Source: a bacterium
GTDB lineage: Bacteria; Ratteibacteria; UBA8468; B48-G9; JAFGKM01
DNA: 64,000 nucleotides
Direction: 5' to 3'
NCBI GenBank assembly: GCA_023230585.1
Contig: JALNXB010000001.1
Span: 94,147-158,146 of the forward strand
The notes beneath the pieces are model-generated. The model worked only from the letters and a program-made list of their open reading frames with translations, did no database searches and had not been told where the DNA came from. Position numbers and translations under genes: made by a program. How positions within the stretch are numbered: the stretch's first letter is position 1; the number at the start of each line of letters is the position of its first letter. Shown here one piece after another: positions 44,540 to 54,622 of this stretch.

Positions 44540-45120
44540 CCTTCGGCGAGATTATCCCGAGTACTCCCGAGAGGGCTTTAAACAGACTTCCTAAAATCAA
44601 ATGATTTAAAAGCAAAAGACCCCCTCACCTTTTATTCCTCTCCCCCAGAGGAGAGGCAAATTAGTGCAAGCCTAATTTATAAATCTGCTTCCTATACGTC
44701 TAAACTTATTTCTTGAACTCGTATTTATCCTTATTATTTTTTTGTCTTTCCTTTCGTTAAAAAAGTATGTGTTTAGGAACGAATTACGAGGTGCTACTAC
44801 ACCTCAAGCAAGAATCGGGCTGTTAACAAAAGGTTCAAGCCTTTTGTTCCCCTACTCGCCAATTTTATGCCCAAACGCCCAATTTTACCATCCTGAACTT
44901 GTTTCAGGACCTCTCACCTAACATACGTAACAGAAGTAATAAAAGCGAGATTCCGGATCAAGTCCGGAATGACATATAAGGGGGAGTCTTATCCTTGATC
45001 ATTCCGTCTTTCGTTTTTGGTTAAGTTGCTAACTCCCCCCCCATTCCTTTCCGCCTTTGGAGGTTTATCCCGACAGAATTTGTGAGGGAATTGCTTCGTA
45101 TTCACTCGCAAAAACGGAAT
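44540..45120. repeat. Mosaic intergenic repeat, copy 4 (44474-45130 has no gene)
   Basis: The 657-bp gap between the PLD/SF3 gene and kbl is repeat mosaic. It holds TCCCGAGTACTCCCGAG (near 44557), CTCTCCCCCAGAGGAGAG (44638), a 140-bp block 44718-44857 that recurs inverted at 63495-63633 with about 97% identity, the palindrome ATTCCGGATCAAGTCCGGAAT at 44950-44970, and a second copy of the ATTCCGTCTTTCGTTTTTGG module. No supported gene. Confidence 0.85.
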
Positions 45121-45130
45121 GGGAGATAAA

Positions 45131-46315
45131 TTAGATATTAAGTTCTCTCTTTACTTCAGAAAACATCTTAATAGCAAAATCAAGGTCTTCTTTTTTATGT
45201 GCAGCAGATATTTGTACCCGTATTCTTGCTGTATTATGAGGCACAACAGGGTAGAAGAAACCTATTACATAGATACCCCTTTCAAGAAGTTTTTCTGACA
45301 TTTTTTGGGCCACTACTGCCTCTCCCAGCATAACAGGTACTATTGGGTGAACGCCTTCTTTTATGTCAAACCCGGCGGTAGATAACCCTTCTCTAAAATA
45401 TTTAGTGTTCTCCATAAGTTTGTCACGAAGAATAGAGGAAGAAGATATAATATTTATGGATTTAAGGGAAGTTTCTACAATTACAGGTGCCAGAGAGTTA
45501 GAAAAGAGGTAAGGTCTTGAACGTTGTCTCAAAATATCTATTACTTCTTTTCTACCGCTGGTATATCCTCCACTTGCTCCACCGAGAGCTTTGCCGAGGG
45601 TGCCTGTGATTATATCAATTTTTTTTATAACATCCATATATTCGTGCGAACCTCTCCCCTCTTTACCGAGAACACCTATCCCATGAGAATCGTCTACCAT
45701 TATCATAGAGTTATATTTATTAGCAAGAAAAGATATATCTTTTAATTTAGCAATACTCCCGTCCATAGAGAATACTCCGTCGGTAGCTATAAGCCGAAAT
45801 CTTTCATTTTTTGCTTCTTTAAGTTTTTCTTCCAGGTGGTTCATATCAGAGTTGTTAAACCTATACCTTTTGGCTTTGCAAAGCCGTACTCCGTCTATGA
45901 TACTGGCGTGGTTGAGTTGGTCACTTATAATTGCGTCTTCTTCAGACAGAATAGTTTCAAAAAGTCCTGTGTTTGCGTCAAAACAAGAAGAGTAGAGAAT
46001 AGTGTCTTCTGTCTTAAGAAATTCTGATAATGTTAACTCAAGTTCTTTATGGATTTCTTGTGTTCCGCATATAAACCTAACAGAAGATAGCCCGTATCCC
46101 CATTTATTTAGCCCGTTATGGGCTGCCTCTATTATATCAGGGTGGGAAGAAAGCCCAAGATAATTGTTGGCACACATATTTAAGACTTCTTTGTTTTCCC
46201 CGACTTTTATTTTTGCGCCTTGAGGGGTTTTTAAAATACGTTCTGATTTATAGAGTCCGCTTTCTTTTATTGAGTCAAGTTGGTTAGTTAAATATTTTTT
46301 TATATTGTTTTCCAT
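45131..46315 (-). CDS. kbl: Glycine C-acetyltransferase (2-amino-3-ketobutyrate CoA ligase)
   Basis: Kbl cleaves 2-amino-3-oxobutyrate with CoA to glycine and acetyl-CoA, the second step of threonine degradation. The 394-residue PLP enzyme shows [17 protein letters not shown]-like [20 protein letters not shown], and the PLP Lys in [15 protein letters not shown]. Length is normal. It shares strand with tdh upstream, which makes its substrate; they are separated by a 512-bp repeat block, as if repeats entered an ancestral operon. Confidence 0.94.
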   Translation of the reverse strand: MENNIKKYLTNQLDSIKESGLYKSERILKTPQGAKIKVGENKEVLNMCANNYLGLSSHPDIIEAAHNGLNKWGYGLSSVRFICGTQEIHKELELTLSEFLKTEDTILYSSCFDANTGLFETILSEEDAIISDQLNHASIIDGVRLCKAKRYRFNNSDMNHLEEKLKEAKNERFRLIATDGVFSMDGSIAKLKDISFLANKYNSMIMVDDSHGIGVLGKEGRGSHEYMDVIKKIDIITGTLGKALGGASGGYTSGRKEVIDILRQRSRPYLFSNSLAPVIVETSLKSINIISSSSILRDKLMENTKYFREGLSTAGFDIKEGVHPIVPVMLGEAVVAQKMSEKLLERGIYVIGFFYPVVPHNTARIRVQISAAHKKEDLDFAIKMFSEVKRELNI

Positions 46316-46800
46316 TTTGTTATCCGCCGCTTTCTGGCGTTGCGAGGAATGCTTCTTAATGACGTGGCAACCCTCGTAGTTATCATTATTTTTATTGTTA
46401 CGTCTTTAGTTTTTGGTTAAGTTGTTAACAGCCTCCCTCCGAAAAACTGTCGGGATAAACCCCTCACTCTTTCTTGCCCTACGGGCTTCAGTCAGCGAGG
46501 GCAGTTCACCGACTCTCTGCCTTGCCAAACGATGCTCATTATTCTTCGCACCAACACTCTTCTCCTACCTCGGGGGTACTCGGGACAAGACCCAAGGGTA
46601 GAGGGCAAAAAAGTGTCATTCCTTTTCCGCCTTCGGCGAGATTGCCACGCTAAGAAACCCCTCCTACGCCAAGGCTTCGGCGGGTAAAGCTCGCAAGATA
46701 AACTACAAAAGACGGAATGGGGGGTGTTTTCTTTGCACTACACTTAATTAAAACGAAGGTCTGACCTTCGTAAAAGATACTGAGGTTACAACCTTCATAA
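46316..46800. repeat. Mosaic intergenic repeat, copy 5 (between tdh and kbl)
   Basis: The 512-bp gap between tdh and kbl holds: a block at 46320-46380 (GCGTTGCGAGGAATGCTTC, ATGACGTGGCAACCCTCG) that recurs inverted at 63628-63680; ACCTCGGGGGTACTCGGG (46568); a 105-bp block 46618-46722 recurring inverted at 63811-63917; and the perfect palindrome ACGAAGGT-CTG-ACCTTCGT at 46753-46771. Short reading frames inside are not genes. Confidence 0.85.
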
Positions 46801-46827
46801 TATTCACCTACAAGAGGGAATGGGCTT

Positions 46828-47853
46828 TTACGACCAGTCAAGAATTACTTTACCTGAGTTACCAGAACCCATCACCTCAAACCCTTTAAGATATTCAGTA
46901 TAATGGAATCTGTGGGTGATTACAGAAGATATATCAAGCCCTGTCTGAAGCATAGCAGTCATCTTGTACCAAGTTTCATACATTTCTCTGCCATATATAC
47001 CTTTTAAGGTTAACCCGTTAAAAACAACAGTATTCCAGTCAATTTTAGTGTCAGGTTCAAGTATTCCTAAAAGAGCTATCTTGCCTCCGTGGCACATATT
47101 GGGTAGCATTTCTTGGAGAGCAGAAGCACTGCCTGACATCTCCAGTCCAACATCAAACCCTTCTTTCATACCAAGGGTTTTCTGTGTATTTTTTATGCTG
47201 TCGTTTCTTACATCAAGAGCAATAGATACTCCCATTTTACGTGCAAGTTCAAGCCGATAAGGGTTAATATCTGTAATCACGACATATCTTGCTCCTGCGT
47301 GTTTTACAATAGACGCAGCCATAATACCAATAGGACCGGCTCCAGTGATAAGAACATCTTCGCCAAGAACATCAAAAGATAGAGCTGAGTGTGTAGCATT
47401 TCCAAAAGGGTCAAATATAGATAAAATTTCAAGAGGGATAGAAGGGTCTGCGTGCCAGACATTGGTGACAGGAATAGAAAGATACTCAGCAAAAGCGCCA
47501 TCTCTATTTACTCCAATACCCGAAGTATCTTTACATAAATGTCTACGCCCTGCAAGACAGTTACGACATCTACCACAAACTATATGACCTTCTCCGCTAA
47601 CTATATCACCCGGTTTAAAGTCTTTGACATTACTTCCAACTGCTTCTATCGCTCCAGAAAACTCGTGCCCAGTAATTGTAGGTATTGGTACATTTTTTTG
47701 AGACCAAGAGTCCCAATTGTAGATATGTATATCTGTTCCGCATATAGCGGTTTTTTTTATTTTTATAAGGACATCGTTTATACCTACTTGAGGTATAGGA
47801 ACCTCTTTGAGCCATAATCCTGGTTCTGCTTTTGTTTTGACGAGAGCTTTCAT
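46828..47853 (-). CDS. tdh: L-threonine 3-dehydrogenase
   Basis: Tdh oxidises threonine to 2-amino-3-oxobutyrate with NAD. The 341-residue zinc medium-chain dehydrogenase has the catalytic zinc Cys in [13 protein letters not shown], the GHEFSG segment, the structural-zinc Cys set [15 protein letters not shown], and [18 protein letters not shown] for nucleotide binding. The HIYNWD sequence is the Tdh-specific version. With kbl downstream it forms the threonine-to-glycine pathway. Confidence 0.95.
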   Translation of the reverse strand: MKALVKTKAEPGLWLKEVPIPQVGINDVLIKIKKTAICGTDIHIYNWDSWSQKNVPIPTITGHEFSGAIEAVGSNVKDFKPGDIVSGEGHIVCGRCRNCLAGRRHLCKDTSGIGVNRDGAFAEYLSIPVTNVWHADPSIPLEILSIFDPFGNATHSALSFDVLGEDVLITGAGPIGIMAASIVKHAGARYVVITDINPYRLELARKMGVSIALDVRNDSIKNTQKTLGMKEGFDVGLEMSGSASALQEMLPNMCHGGKIALLGILEPDTKIDWNTVVFNGLTLKGIYGREMYETWYKMTAMLQTGLDISSVITHRFHYTEYLKGFEVMGSGNSGKVILDWS

Positions 47854-48004
47854 TTTTTTTGTGGTATTGTTGTAAAACTTCTTTCTGTTTTGATATATTA
47901 AGTATAGAATAATGACCTTGTAAAATCAAAAAAAGTTTTAAAAAGCAGTAATAAAGGTTATAATAAACTAAGAACTATAAAGGTTTTTTATGGTTATGTT
48001 TTAA

Positions 48005-48300
48005 AAAAGAAATGCGTAAAGACAAAAGACCCCCTCACCTTTTATTCCTATCTCCCAGAGGAGAGGAGGGGTGGGGGAAATACTATGTTTTTGCCTTATA
48101 CCCTTAGGAGATGTTTGGGGTAGTAAGTCCCCAAGAGTTTGCAAAGAGGTTAATGGGATGAGGTTTATCCGCCGAAGCTTGCATTGTAGCGCAGGTGGAG
48201 AGGCTGTTAGCAACTTAAGAAAAAACGGAAGACGTAACAATAATGGCAAAATGTAAATAACCCCCTCTGTGAGAGATTCCAACTCAAGTCCAGAATGATA
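48005..48300. repeat. Mosaic intergenic repeat, copy 6
   Basis: Most of the 466-bp gap 47854-48319 is repeat. ATCTCCCAGAGGAGAGGAGG (48048) opens it, and 48091-48256 is a 165-bp block that recurs inverted at 59437-59601 with only a few differences, including GATGTTTGGGGTAGTAAG and CCGCCGAAGCTTGCATTG. A decayed CCGGAAT palindrome lies near 48275. The 150 bp next to tdh are AT-rich and probably hold its promoter, which I could not pin down. Confidence 0.85.
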
Positions 48301-48319
48301 TGTAAACAAAGGAGAAAGA

Positions 48320-48538
48320 GTGGCAGAATGTGTTAATAAGGAGAAAAACCTAAAGAATTGTAGTTGCACCTACTTATCTTGTAGTAAAAGGGGTGTATGT
48401 TGCGAATGTATATCTTCTCATTGGAGGAATAGAGAGTTGCCAGGCTGCCTTTTTCCCTCTGAAGCAGAAAAAACTTATGATAGGTCGTTAGAGTATTTTA
48501 TAAAAGTTTGGAGCGAAAAACTTAAGGAAGAAAAATGA
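48320..48538 (+). CDS. DUF6485-like small cysteine-rich protein
   Basis: This 72-residue protein has seven Cys residues in CSCTYLSCSKRGVCCECI plus one in CLFP, then EAEKTYDRSLEYFIKVW, a pattern I recognise as the DUF6485 family of small proteins of unknown function; the Cys set could bind zinc or a cluster. It starts with GTG, supported by AAAGGAGAAAGA just upstream. Its stop overlaps the pyrF start (ATGA), so the two are co-translated. Confidence 0.75.
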   Translation: MAECVNKEKNLKNCSCTYLSCSKRGVCCECISSHWRNRELPGCLFPSEAEKTYDRSLEYFIKVWSEKLKEEK

Positions 48539-49251
48539 ACAACAAGGTTAACCCGTCAGATAGATTGATTTTTGCACTCGATTTTACTGATAGAAATAAA
48601 GCTGAAACTTTTGTTAATGAACTTGATGGTTTAGTCAATTTTTTTAAAGTAGGTATAATTCTTCATACATCAGCAGGTCCTGATTTTGTTCAATGGTTAC
48701 TTAAAAAAGGTAAAAAAGTTTTTCTTGACTTAAAATTTTTTGATATAAAAGCAACTGTCAGAGACGCTGTAAAACAGGTATCTGATATGGGAGTAGATTT
48801 TTTAACAGTCCACGCTAATAGAGAGGTTATGCTTGGAGCAGTTGAAGGGAAAGGTGCAAACCCCTTAAAAATTCTTGCTGTAACCCTCTTAACCAACCTT
48901 GGTGCTTTGGACCCATTAGAAACAAGAGTTGGTCTTAAAACAGAGGAATTGGTGCTTCATAGAGCTAAAATGGCTGCTGAAACAGGTTGTGATGGAGTTA
49001 TTACCTCTGGCAAAGAGATAAGAGCAATAAAAGAAAAAGAAGGTAACAAGTTATTGGTAGTTACACCGGGAGTTAGACCTGCAGGAGCGTTACAAGATGA
49101 ACATCAGAGAATAACTACACCTTTTGACGCTATTGAAGCTGGGGCAGATTATTTGGTTGTAGGTAGACCTATAAAAAATGCCTCAGAACCAAGGCTGGTT
49201 GCTACCAAAATTATCTCAGAGATAGAGGCGGGGTTACATAAAAGAGTTTAA
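48535..49251 (+). CDS. pyrF: Orotidine 5'-phosphate decarboxylase
   Basis: PyrF makes UMP from OMP, the last step of pyrimidine nucleotide synthesis. The 238-residue TIM barrel shows FALDFTD, FFKVGIILH, the catalytic Lys/Asp stretch FLDLKFFDIKATV (usually DLKLHDIPNTV), VTPGVRP and DYLVVGRPI. The His-to-Phe change within the DLKxxDI motif is at a variable position; the Asp-Lys-Asp triad is intact. It follows the DUF6485 gene by overlap and converges with the GspF-like gene, overlapping it by 18 bp. Confidence 0.95.
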   Translation: MNNKVNPSDRLIFALDFTDRNKAETFVNELDGLVNFFKVGIILHTSAGPDFVQWLLKKGKKVFLDLKFFDIKATVRDAVKQVSDMGVDFLTVHANREVMLGAVEGKGANPLKILAVTLLTNLGALDPLETRVGLKTEELVLHRAKMAAETGCDGVITSGKEIRAIKEKEGNKLLVVTPGVRPAGALQDEHQRITTPFDAIEAGADYLVVGRPIKNASEPRLVATKIISEIEAGLHKRV

Positions 49252-50229
49252 CATACGAAAATAGTTCGCATAAAAAGAGATAACAATATAACCAATATAT
49301 ATTGCAACAAGAAGGTAGACAGCAACAGGCATAAGTTTTACAAATTGTTCTACAATAATATCGGTTTCTTCCTTAAGATAATCAGAGACCTTATCTAATG
49401 TTTCGTCCATATTACCGCTTAACTCTCCTGTTTTGAGCATATCTTTCACAATAGGAGGAATCCATTCTTTTTCAGCAAAAACCTCTGATAATTTAGCACC
49501 TTGTCGTATAATTGGCACACTTTTTTTAATATTCTCTCTTAAGTAAAGGTTTCCTATGGTGTCACCTGCAAGGGCTACGCTTCTTGAAAGTTCTACTCCT
49601 GAGACATATAGAGGAATAAAAGATTTAAGAAACCTTATTACCTCAATTGTTTTTATAAATTTACCTAAAGCAGGTATTTCAAGAAATATTTTATCCCTCG
49701 TTTTAGCAATAGAGGGAGAGCGGTTTGAATATCTATATAAAAATAGAATACCAAAAAAAACAATATATAAACCTAATAAAGAAGGCACAACTTTTATTAA
49801 AAAAGCTCCAATGCCACATAAAAATAGTGATGGGACAGCAGGTATAAGAATTGCTAAATGCAGTAAAATAACAGGATATGTTAGACCTGATATAAGTTTA
49901 TTTTGCACATTAGAAACAAACTCAAAATATTCTGCCAATTTAGAAAAACTTTCAGGAAGGTTACCACTCACTTCTCCTGCTTCTATTACCCCAACTTCAA
50001 AAGGTAAGAAAAAGTCTAACTTCAAAAGAGAGATTGCTTCGGTAAGAGAACTGCCTTCAGAAACCTCTCTTTTTAGATAAAGAATAACGGTCTTTAAGTT
50101 ATGCGAATATGTGTTGTTAGCAAGATGTTCAAAAGCAACAAGAATGCTAAACCCTGAAGTAAGCAGTGTTGCAAGTTCTCTATAAAACATCTTTTTTTCT
50201 GCTGATTGAAAAGTAAAAAACATTTTCAT
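49234..50229 (-). CDS. Orphan type II secretion/type IV pilus inner-membrane protein (GspF/PilC-like)
   Basis: The 331-residue protein has two T2SSF domains: residues about 15-125 (FYRELATLLTSGFSILVAFEHL, GEVSGNLPESFSKLAEYFE) and 195-315 (FLKSFIPLYVSGVELSRSVALA, TGELSGNMDETLDKVSDYLKEE), with membrane helices after each (about 120-165 and 305-327). GspF/PilC works with a GspE/PilB ATPase, but none lies in the window. Its ATG directly follows the RND permease stop (TAA-ATG), so it is transcribed with efflux genes, an odd pairing. Confidence 0.85.
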   Translation of the reverse strand: MKMFFTFQSAEKKMFYRELATLLTSGFSILVAFEHLANNTYSHNLKTVILYLKREVSEGSSLTEAISLLKLDFFLPFEVGVIEAGEVSGNLPESFSKLAEYFEFVSNVQNKLISGLTYPVILLHLAILIPAVPSLFLCGIGAFLIKVVPSLLGLYIVFFGILFLYRYSNRSPSIAKTRDKIFLEIPALGKFIKTIEVIRFLKSFIPLYVSGVELSRSVALAGDTIGNLYLRENIKKSVPIIRQGAKLSEVFAEKEWIPPIVKDMLKTGELSGNMDETLDKVSDYLKEETDIIVEQFVKLMPVAVYLLVAIYIGYIVISFYANYFRMLNSFM

Positions 50230-53200
50230 TTACTCAGTTTCTTGGATAACTGTCTCTTCTGTTTTAGGTTTTTCTCTATTTAAGAGAGAATATATTAGAG
50301 GAACAAGTATAAGGGTAACAAGAGAAGCCAACAACATACCGCCCATAGCTGTAATACCAAAAGGTTTCCACATTTCTCCTCCAGAACCTTTTCCGATAGC
50401 AAGAGGTAGAAGGCCAAACGCTGTAGTTAAAGAAGTAATAAGTACAGGTCTAAGTCGTCTGCTTCCTGCGTTAACTATGGCATCGTGGATATTCATACCT
50501 CTTGAACGTAAAAGGTCGGTATAATCAACAAGCACAATGGCGTTGTTGACAACTACCCCTATAAGCATAATCATAGCCATAAAAGACATAATAGAAAATA
50601 CTGAGCCAGTAAGAAGAGTTGCCCATATAACCCCTATAAAAGAGAAAGGAATTGAAAACGAAATAATAAAAGGGGTTTTGAGTGACTCAAACTGGGCTGC
50701 CATAACCATATATACCAGAAGTACACCAAGTAAAAGTAAGATTGTAAGTTCCTGAAAAGATTCTCTCTGTTCTTTTACGTCTCCACCTACCTCCATTGTG
50801 ACATCACTTGGAATCTGAAGCGTCTTAAGCCCTTTTTCTATATCTGTCTGCACTTCGCTGATTGAACGTTTGTAGGTGTCACAACCAACGGTGATAATCC
50901 GTTGCCTATTTTTTCTATCTATCTGGACAGGTCCTAGCCCAAAATCTATTTTAGCCACATCTTTAAGGGTAATGGTAGTTCCTTGTCCTGTAGGGATAGG
51001 CATCTGAGAAATTTTTGATATATTATGCCTATCTTTTTCTGATAATTGAACAAAAATATCAAAATTATCGTCTCCATCTTTATATTGGCTTGCTTCATAA
51101 CCATAAAAATAGGTTCTTAAGGTCTGACCTATCATCCCTGTATTTATTCCAAGATGTTTTGCTTTCTCTTTGTCAATATCTATATGTAATTCTATACGAA
51201 GATCTTTGAATGAAACCTGAGTATTTACAGCACCTTTTGTATCAGATACGATTTTCTGTACCTGAGTTGCCGTAGCAAAGAGAGTGTCAAGTTCAAGTCC
51301 TGTTAATTCAATTTCAATCTGCTGTTTTTGTTGTAATCCGCCACCCATTCCTCCAGAAACAGCAACAGAAAGTTTTTCTAACCCTGGAAGTTTTTCTATT
51401 CGTTCTCTTAAAGAGCGAGCAATATCATTAATATCTTTTTCTCGGGCATCCTTATCAGGATATTTGAGTCGCAACTGCCCTGTATTTGGTCCGTCATCTC
51501 CTCCCATTAACGCTCCTAAACCGCTTGAAGATTCGCCTGCAGAGCCATACCAGAATATACGATCAGGGGTAACTTCATCTACTATTTTACCTGATTCTAT
51601 AAGGATTTTGTGTGATTCTTCAAATCGAGCAGATTCATTGAGAGCGAAATTTACTTCAATTTCACCTGTATCAGAAGCAGGGAAAAACTCGTTAGGAATA
51701 AATCTGCTCATATAAACGCTTATCGCGAAGAAAGTAAGTAATGGTATTAATATCAAAGCTCTGTTGGCTAAACAGAATTGCAGAATGTTTTTATACCAAT
51801 TTTCAAGTCGAGTTAAAATAATTTCGCCAACTGTATAAAATTTAGAATCTTTTGGTTTCTCTTTTCCTTTTTCTTCAGGTTTAAATAGTATAGATGTAAG
51901 CATAGGTGTTAGAGTAAGGGCAACAAAAAGAGAAGCAAAAATCGTAATAGCTACAATAGAGCCAAGTTGTTTAAATAGAATTCCAGTAATACCGGAAGAA
52001 AATACAAGAGGAAGGAAGACAATGACTGTGGTCAAAGTTGAAGCAGTTACAGCGCCTCCGACCTCCTTTGTTGCTTCTATACTTGCGTTAAACGGGGTTA
52101 ACCCTTCTTCTATATGTCTGGAGATGTTTTCAATAATAACAACAGCATTATCAACAACCATACCTATTGCTATTGCCAAACTCATCAACGAGATAACATT
52201 TATGGTTAGTCCTTTTGCAAAAAGAAATATGAAGGCGGCAATAAGAGAAAACGGTATAGTTAGAGCTATAATTAAACTTGTTTTCCATCTTCTTAAAAAG
52301 AGAAAAGCGATTAATATTACTATCCATCCTGCTGTCAAAGTTGTAGATTTTAGGTTGTCAATAGTGTCCACAATAAAATCGGAGGAATCAAACGGGATAT
52401 CGACGCTAACATCAGGAGGGAGTGTTTTTTTAATTTTTTCTAAGTTTGCTCTTATAGCTTTGGAGACAGCAATAACGTTTTCCCCTGATTGCCTTTGAAC
52501 TATCAACATTATCGTTTCTTTACCCAAAAAATACGATTTATCTGTCTCTTCTGCAAAAGCATCTTTTACCTCTGCCACATCCCCAAGAAAGATAGGGTTA
52601 CCTTCAAAAGTGGTTAGGAGTATATCTTGGAGGGCCCTTGTATGTTGAAAACGGCCTTTCATACTAAGAGAATAGTTTCTTCTACCTTCTTTGATTTTAC
52701 CTAATGGAATATCTATATTTTCTTCTGCAAGCCGTTGAATTACCAAAGCAGGAGGGATGTTGTATGCCTTTATTTTATCCCAATCAAGGATAACGTTTAT
52801 TTGTCTTTTTAGCCCTCCTATTGCAGAGATATTACCAACTCCTTTGGTTCTCTGTAAAGGGTTAGTTATATTTCTATCTACGATACGTTCAAGGTCAACC
52901 CAAGATTCGGAAGCAGAAACAGAGATAGCCAAAACAGGTATTTTTTCTGTTGACATTTTAAAGAGGATAGGTTCTTCACTATCGGGCGCATTCTCTTTGA
53001 TTTTTCCTTTTGCAAGGTCAAGATTGTTTCTTATATCTGAAGTTGCAGCGTCAAGATTTGCTCCCCAATTAAATGTGCAGGTTACCATTGAGAGATTATC
53101 TTTAGATACAGAGTTTAGTTCATCAAGGTTGGGCACGGTAGAGAGGGTGTTTTCCAGTTCTTTGGTTATAGCGTCTTCCACGTCGCTTGCACTTGCGCCT

Positions 53201-53355
53201 GGATAAGGAACAATTATTGTTATAGCAGGCAACTCTATTTTAGGCAACAATTCTATGGGTAGTTTAAATGTAGCAAGAATGCCAAGAAGAAAGACACCTA
53301 TGAAGATCATTAATGTTGCGTAAGGTCTTTTTACAGATAATTCAGATATATTCAT
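50230..53355 (-). CDS. RND efflux transporter permease
   Basis: The 1041-residue inner-membrane pump of the AcrB/hydrophobe-amphiphile type exports compounds using the proton gradient. NISELSVKRPYATLMIF begins helix 1; IVVPYPGASASDVEDAITKELE is the typical porter region; AIAIGMVVDNAVVIIENISRH and later MLIGVVVNNAIVLVDYTD are the helix 4 and 10 signatures with proton-relay Asp residues. Twelve helices and two large periplasmic loops are evident. ATG 53355 has AAAGGA upstream; a TTG two codons earlier is less likely. It follows the adaptor gene by 29 bp. Confidence 0.94.
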   Translation of the reverse strand: MNISELSVKRPYATLMIFIGVFLLGILATFKLPIELLPKIELPAITIIVPYPGASASDVEDAITKELENTLSTVPNLDELNSVSKDNLSMVTCTFNWGANLDAATSDIRNNLDLAKGKIKENAPDSEEPILFKMSTEKIPVLAISVSASESWVDLERIVDRNITNPLQRTKGVGNISAIGGLKRQINVILDWDKIKAYNIPPALVIQRLAEENIDIPLGKIKEGRRNYSLSMKGRFQHTRALQDILLTTFEGNPIFLGDVAEVKDAFAEETDKSYFLGKETIMLIVQRQSGENVIAVSKAIRANLEKIKKTLPPDVSVDIPFDSSDFIVDTIDNLKSTTLTAGWIVILIAFLFLRRWKTSLIIALTIPFSLIAAFIFLFAKGLTINVISLMSLAIAIGMVVDNAVVIIENISRHIEEGLTPFNASIEATKEVGGAVTASTLTTVIVFLPLVFSSGITGILFKQLGSIVAITIFASLFVALTLTPMLTSILFKPEEKGKEKPKDSKFYTVGEIILTRLENWYKNILQFCLANRALILIPLLTFFAISVYMSRFIPNEFFPASDTGEIEVNFALNESARFEESHKILIESGKIVDEVTPDRIFWYGSAGESSSGLGALMGGDDGPNTGQLRLKYPDKDAREKDINDIARSLRERIEKLPGLEKLSVAVSGGMGGGLQQKQQIEIELTGLELDTLFATATQVQKIVSDTKGAVNTQVSFKDLRIELHIDIDKEKAKHLGINTGMIGQTLRTYFYGYEASQYKDGDDNFDIFVQLSEKDRHNISKISQMPIPTGQGTTITLKDVAKIDFGLGPVQIDRKNRQRIITVGCDTYKRSISEVQTDIEKGLKTLQIPSDVTMEVGGDVKEQRESFQELTILLLLGVLLVYMVMAAQFESLKTPFIISFSIPFSFIGVIWATLLTGSVFSIMSFMAMIMLIGVVVNNAIVLVDYTDLLRSRGMNIHDAIVNAGSRRLRPVLITSLTTAFGLLPLAIGKGSGGEMWKPFGITAMGGMLLASLVTLILVPLIYSLLNREKPKTEETVIQETE

Positions 53356-53384
53356 TGTCAATCCTTTAGTGTAAGAGAAACAAT

Positions 53385-54509
53385 TTAGAGAGTAGAAACA
53401 GCAACTTTTTTACCAGTTTCAAGAATACTTTGAGAAGACACAATCACAGTATCACCTTCTTTTAATCCGCTCTTTACTTCTGCCATTCCTTCCCATAAAT
53501 CGCCTATATCAAGATATACTTTTTCAACAGTATCATCATTGTTAATAATAAAACAATAATAGCTACCACTCCCTTGAAGTCGTAGTAATGCATCGAGAGG
53601 AATAGCAAGGGTGTTTCTACTTCCTGTTGATATACTAACTCTTGTAAAAAGTCCAGGTTTTAAAATATAAGACGGGTTATCAACAAGTATTTGGACTTTT
53701 GTTGTTCTTGTTACAAAATCAGTAATAGGCATAATTTCATCTATTTTACCGGGGAAACGTCTCTTGTCATACATATCTGTTTCAACAGAGACATTTTGTC
53801 CTTTCTTAATTTTTTTTAGGTCTGTCTCTCCAATAGGAACAGTTACTTTCACTTTTGATGTATCAATTATTGCTACGAGAGGCGAAGATTTAGTCATACT
53901 GCTTTCTGTGACAAGTTCGCCTTCATCAATAAATTTTTGTGCAACAATACCAGAAATAGGAGCATAAATAGATGTATCTCTAAACCTTCTTTTGGCTATT
54001 TCCAGTTGTTTTTCTAATCCTTTCAGTCGTTCCTCTGAAGCTTTATAGAGGGTTTCTACATCTTCAAATCTCTTTGCTGCGATAGCGCCTTCTTTGGTTA
54101 GACGTTGGAACCTATCATAGTCTTGCTTAATATTTTCCAGTTGGTACTTTTGGGCTTTTATTTCAATCTCTACCTGTTCTACATTTAGTTGTCTCTGCTG
54201 GTTTTCAATAACAGCTATAAGAGTACCTTTTTTAACATAATCTCCTTCTTTAACTGTAAGTTTTTCCAAGACACCTGTTGCTTCTGGGTAAATGACTACT
54301 GTTTTGAAAGGTTCTATATTACCTACTGCAATAATATTTTCTGCCATTGTAATATTTGTTGCCTTTTCAGCCATTACCTGAATAATCTCTTCTTGAGTTG
54401 TTGTTTCAAGAGTTGCTCCTGCTTCTTGTCTATTCTTAACTGTTACTTTAAATAATATAAGTATAACAACTACCACTGAAACAGAAATAATGTATTTTCC
54501 TTTTTTCAT
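53385..54509 (-). CDS. RND efflux periplasmic adaptor subunit
   Basis: The 374-residue membrane-fusion protein links the RND pump to the outer-membrane channel. An N-terminal anchor helix (KYIISVSVVVVILILFKV) is followed by a barrel-sandwich hybrid half (VIYPEATGVLEKLTVKEGDYVKKGTLIAVIE), a coiled-coil hairpin (about residues 105-170), the second lipoyl half (IYAPISGIVAQKFIDEGELV) and beta-barrel domains. No lipobox is evident. GGGAGC precedes ATG. Cluster order is TetR, TolC, adaptor, pump. Confidence 0.92.
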   Translation of the reverse strand: MKKGKYIISVSVVVVILILFKVTVKNRQEAGATLETTTQEEIIQVMAEKATNITMAENIIAVGNIEPFKTVVIYPEATGVLEKLTVKEGDYVKKGTLIAVIENQQRQLNVEQVEIEIKAQKYQLENIKQDYDRFQRLTKEGAIAAKRFEDVETLYKASEERLKGLEKQLEIAKRRFRDTSIYAPISGIVAQKFIDEGELVTESSMTKSSPLVAIIDTSKVKVTVPIGETDLKKIKKGQNVSVETDMYDKRRFPGKIDEIMPITDFVTRTTKVQILVDNPSYILKPGLFTRVSISTGSRNTLAIPLDALLRLQGSGSYYCFIINNDDTVEKVYLDIGDLWEGMAEVKSGLKEGDTVIVSSQSILETGKKVAVSTL

Positions 54510-54622
54510 TTGAGCTCCCTAACTTTGTTTTGTTCTGCTAAGTTTGGCTATATTTTAAGTAGTATTTCTCTATCTATTGCAATGCTTTTATCATTAAACT
54601 CACAACGACGGAATGTAGGAAT

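Noticed and set aside
44474..45130. CRISPR array as explanation of the repeats
   Set aside because: Repeats are of mixed size and orientation with no regular spacer spacing, and no cas genes are present.
46413..46601. 62-residue frame between tdh and kbl
   Set aside because: Lies wholly in mosaic repeats and reads repeat modules only.
48071..48256. Small plus-strand frame with the same peptide as a minus-strand frame at 59250-59603
   Set aside because: Both are translations of the inverted repeat pair; shared peptide reflects DNA duplication, with no ribosome-binding site and no codon pattern of a gene.
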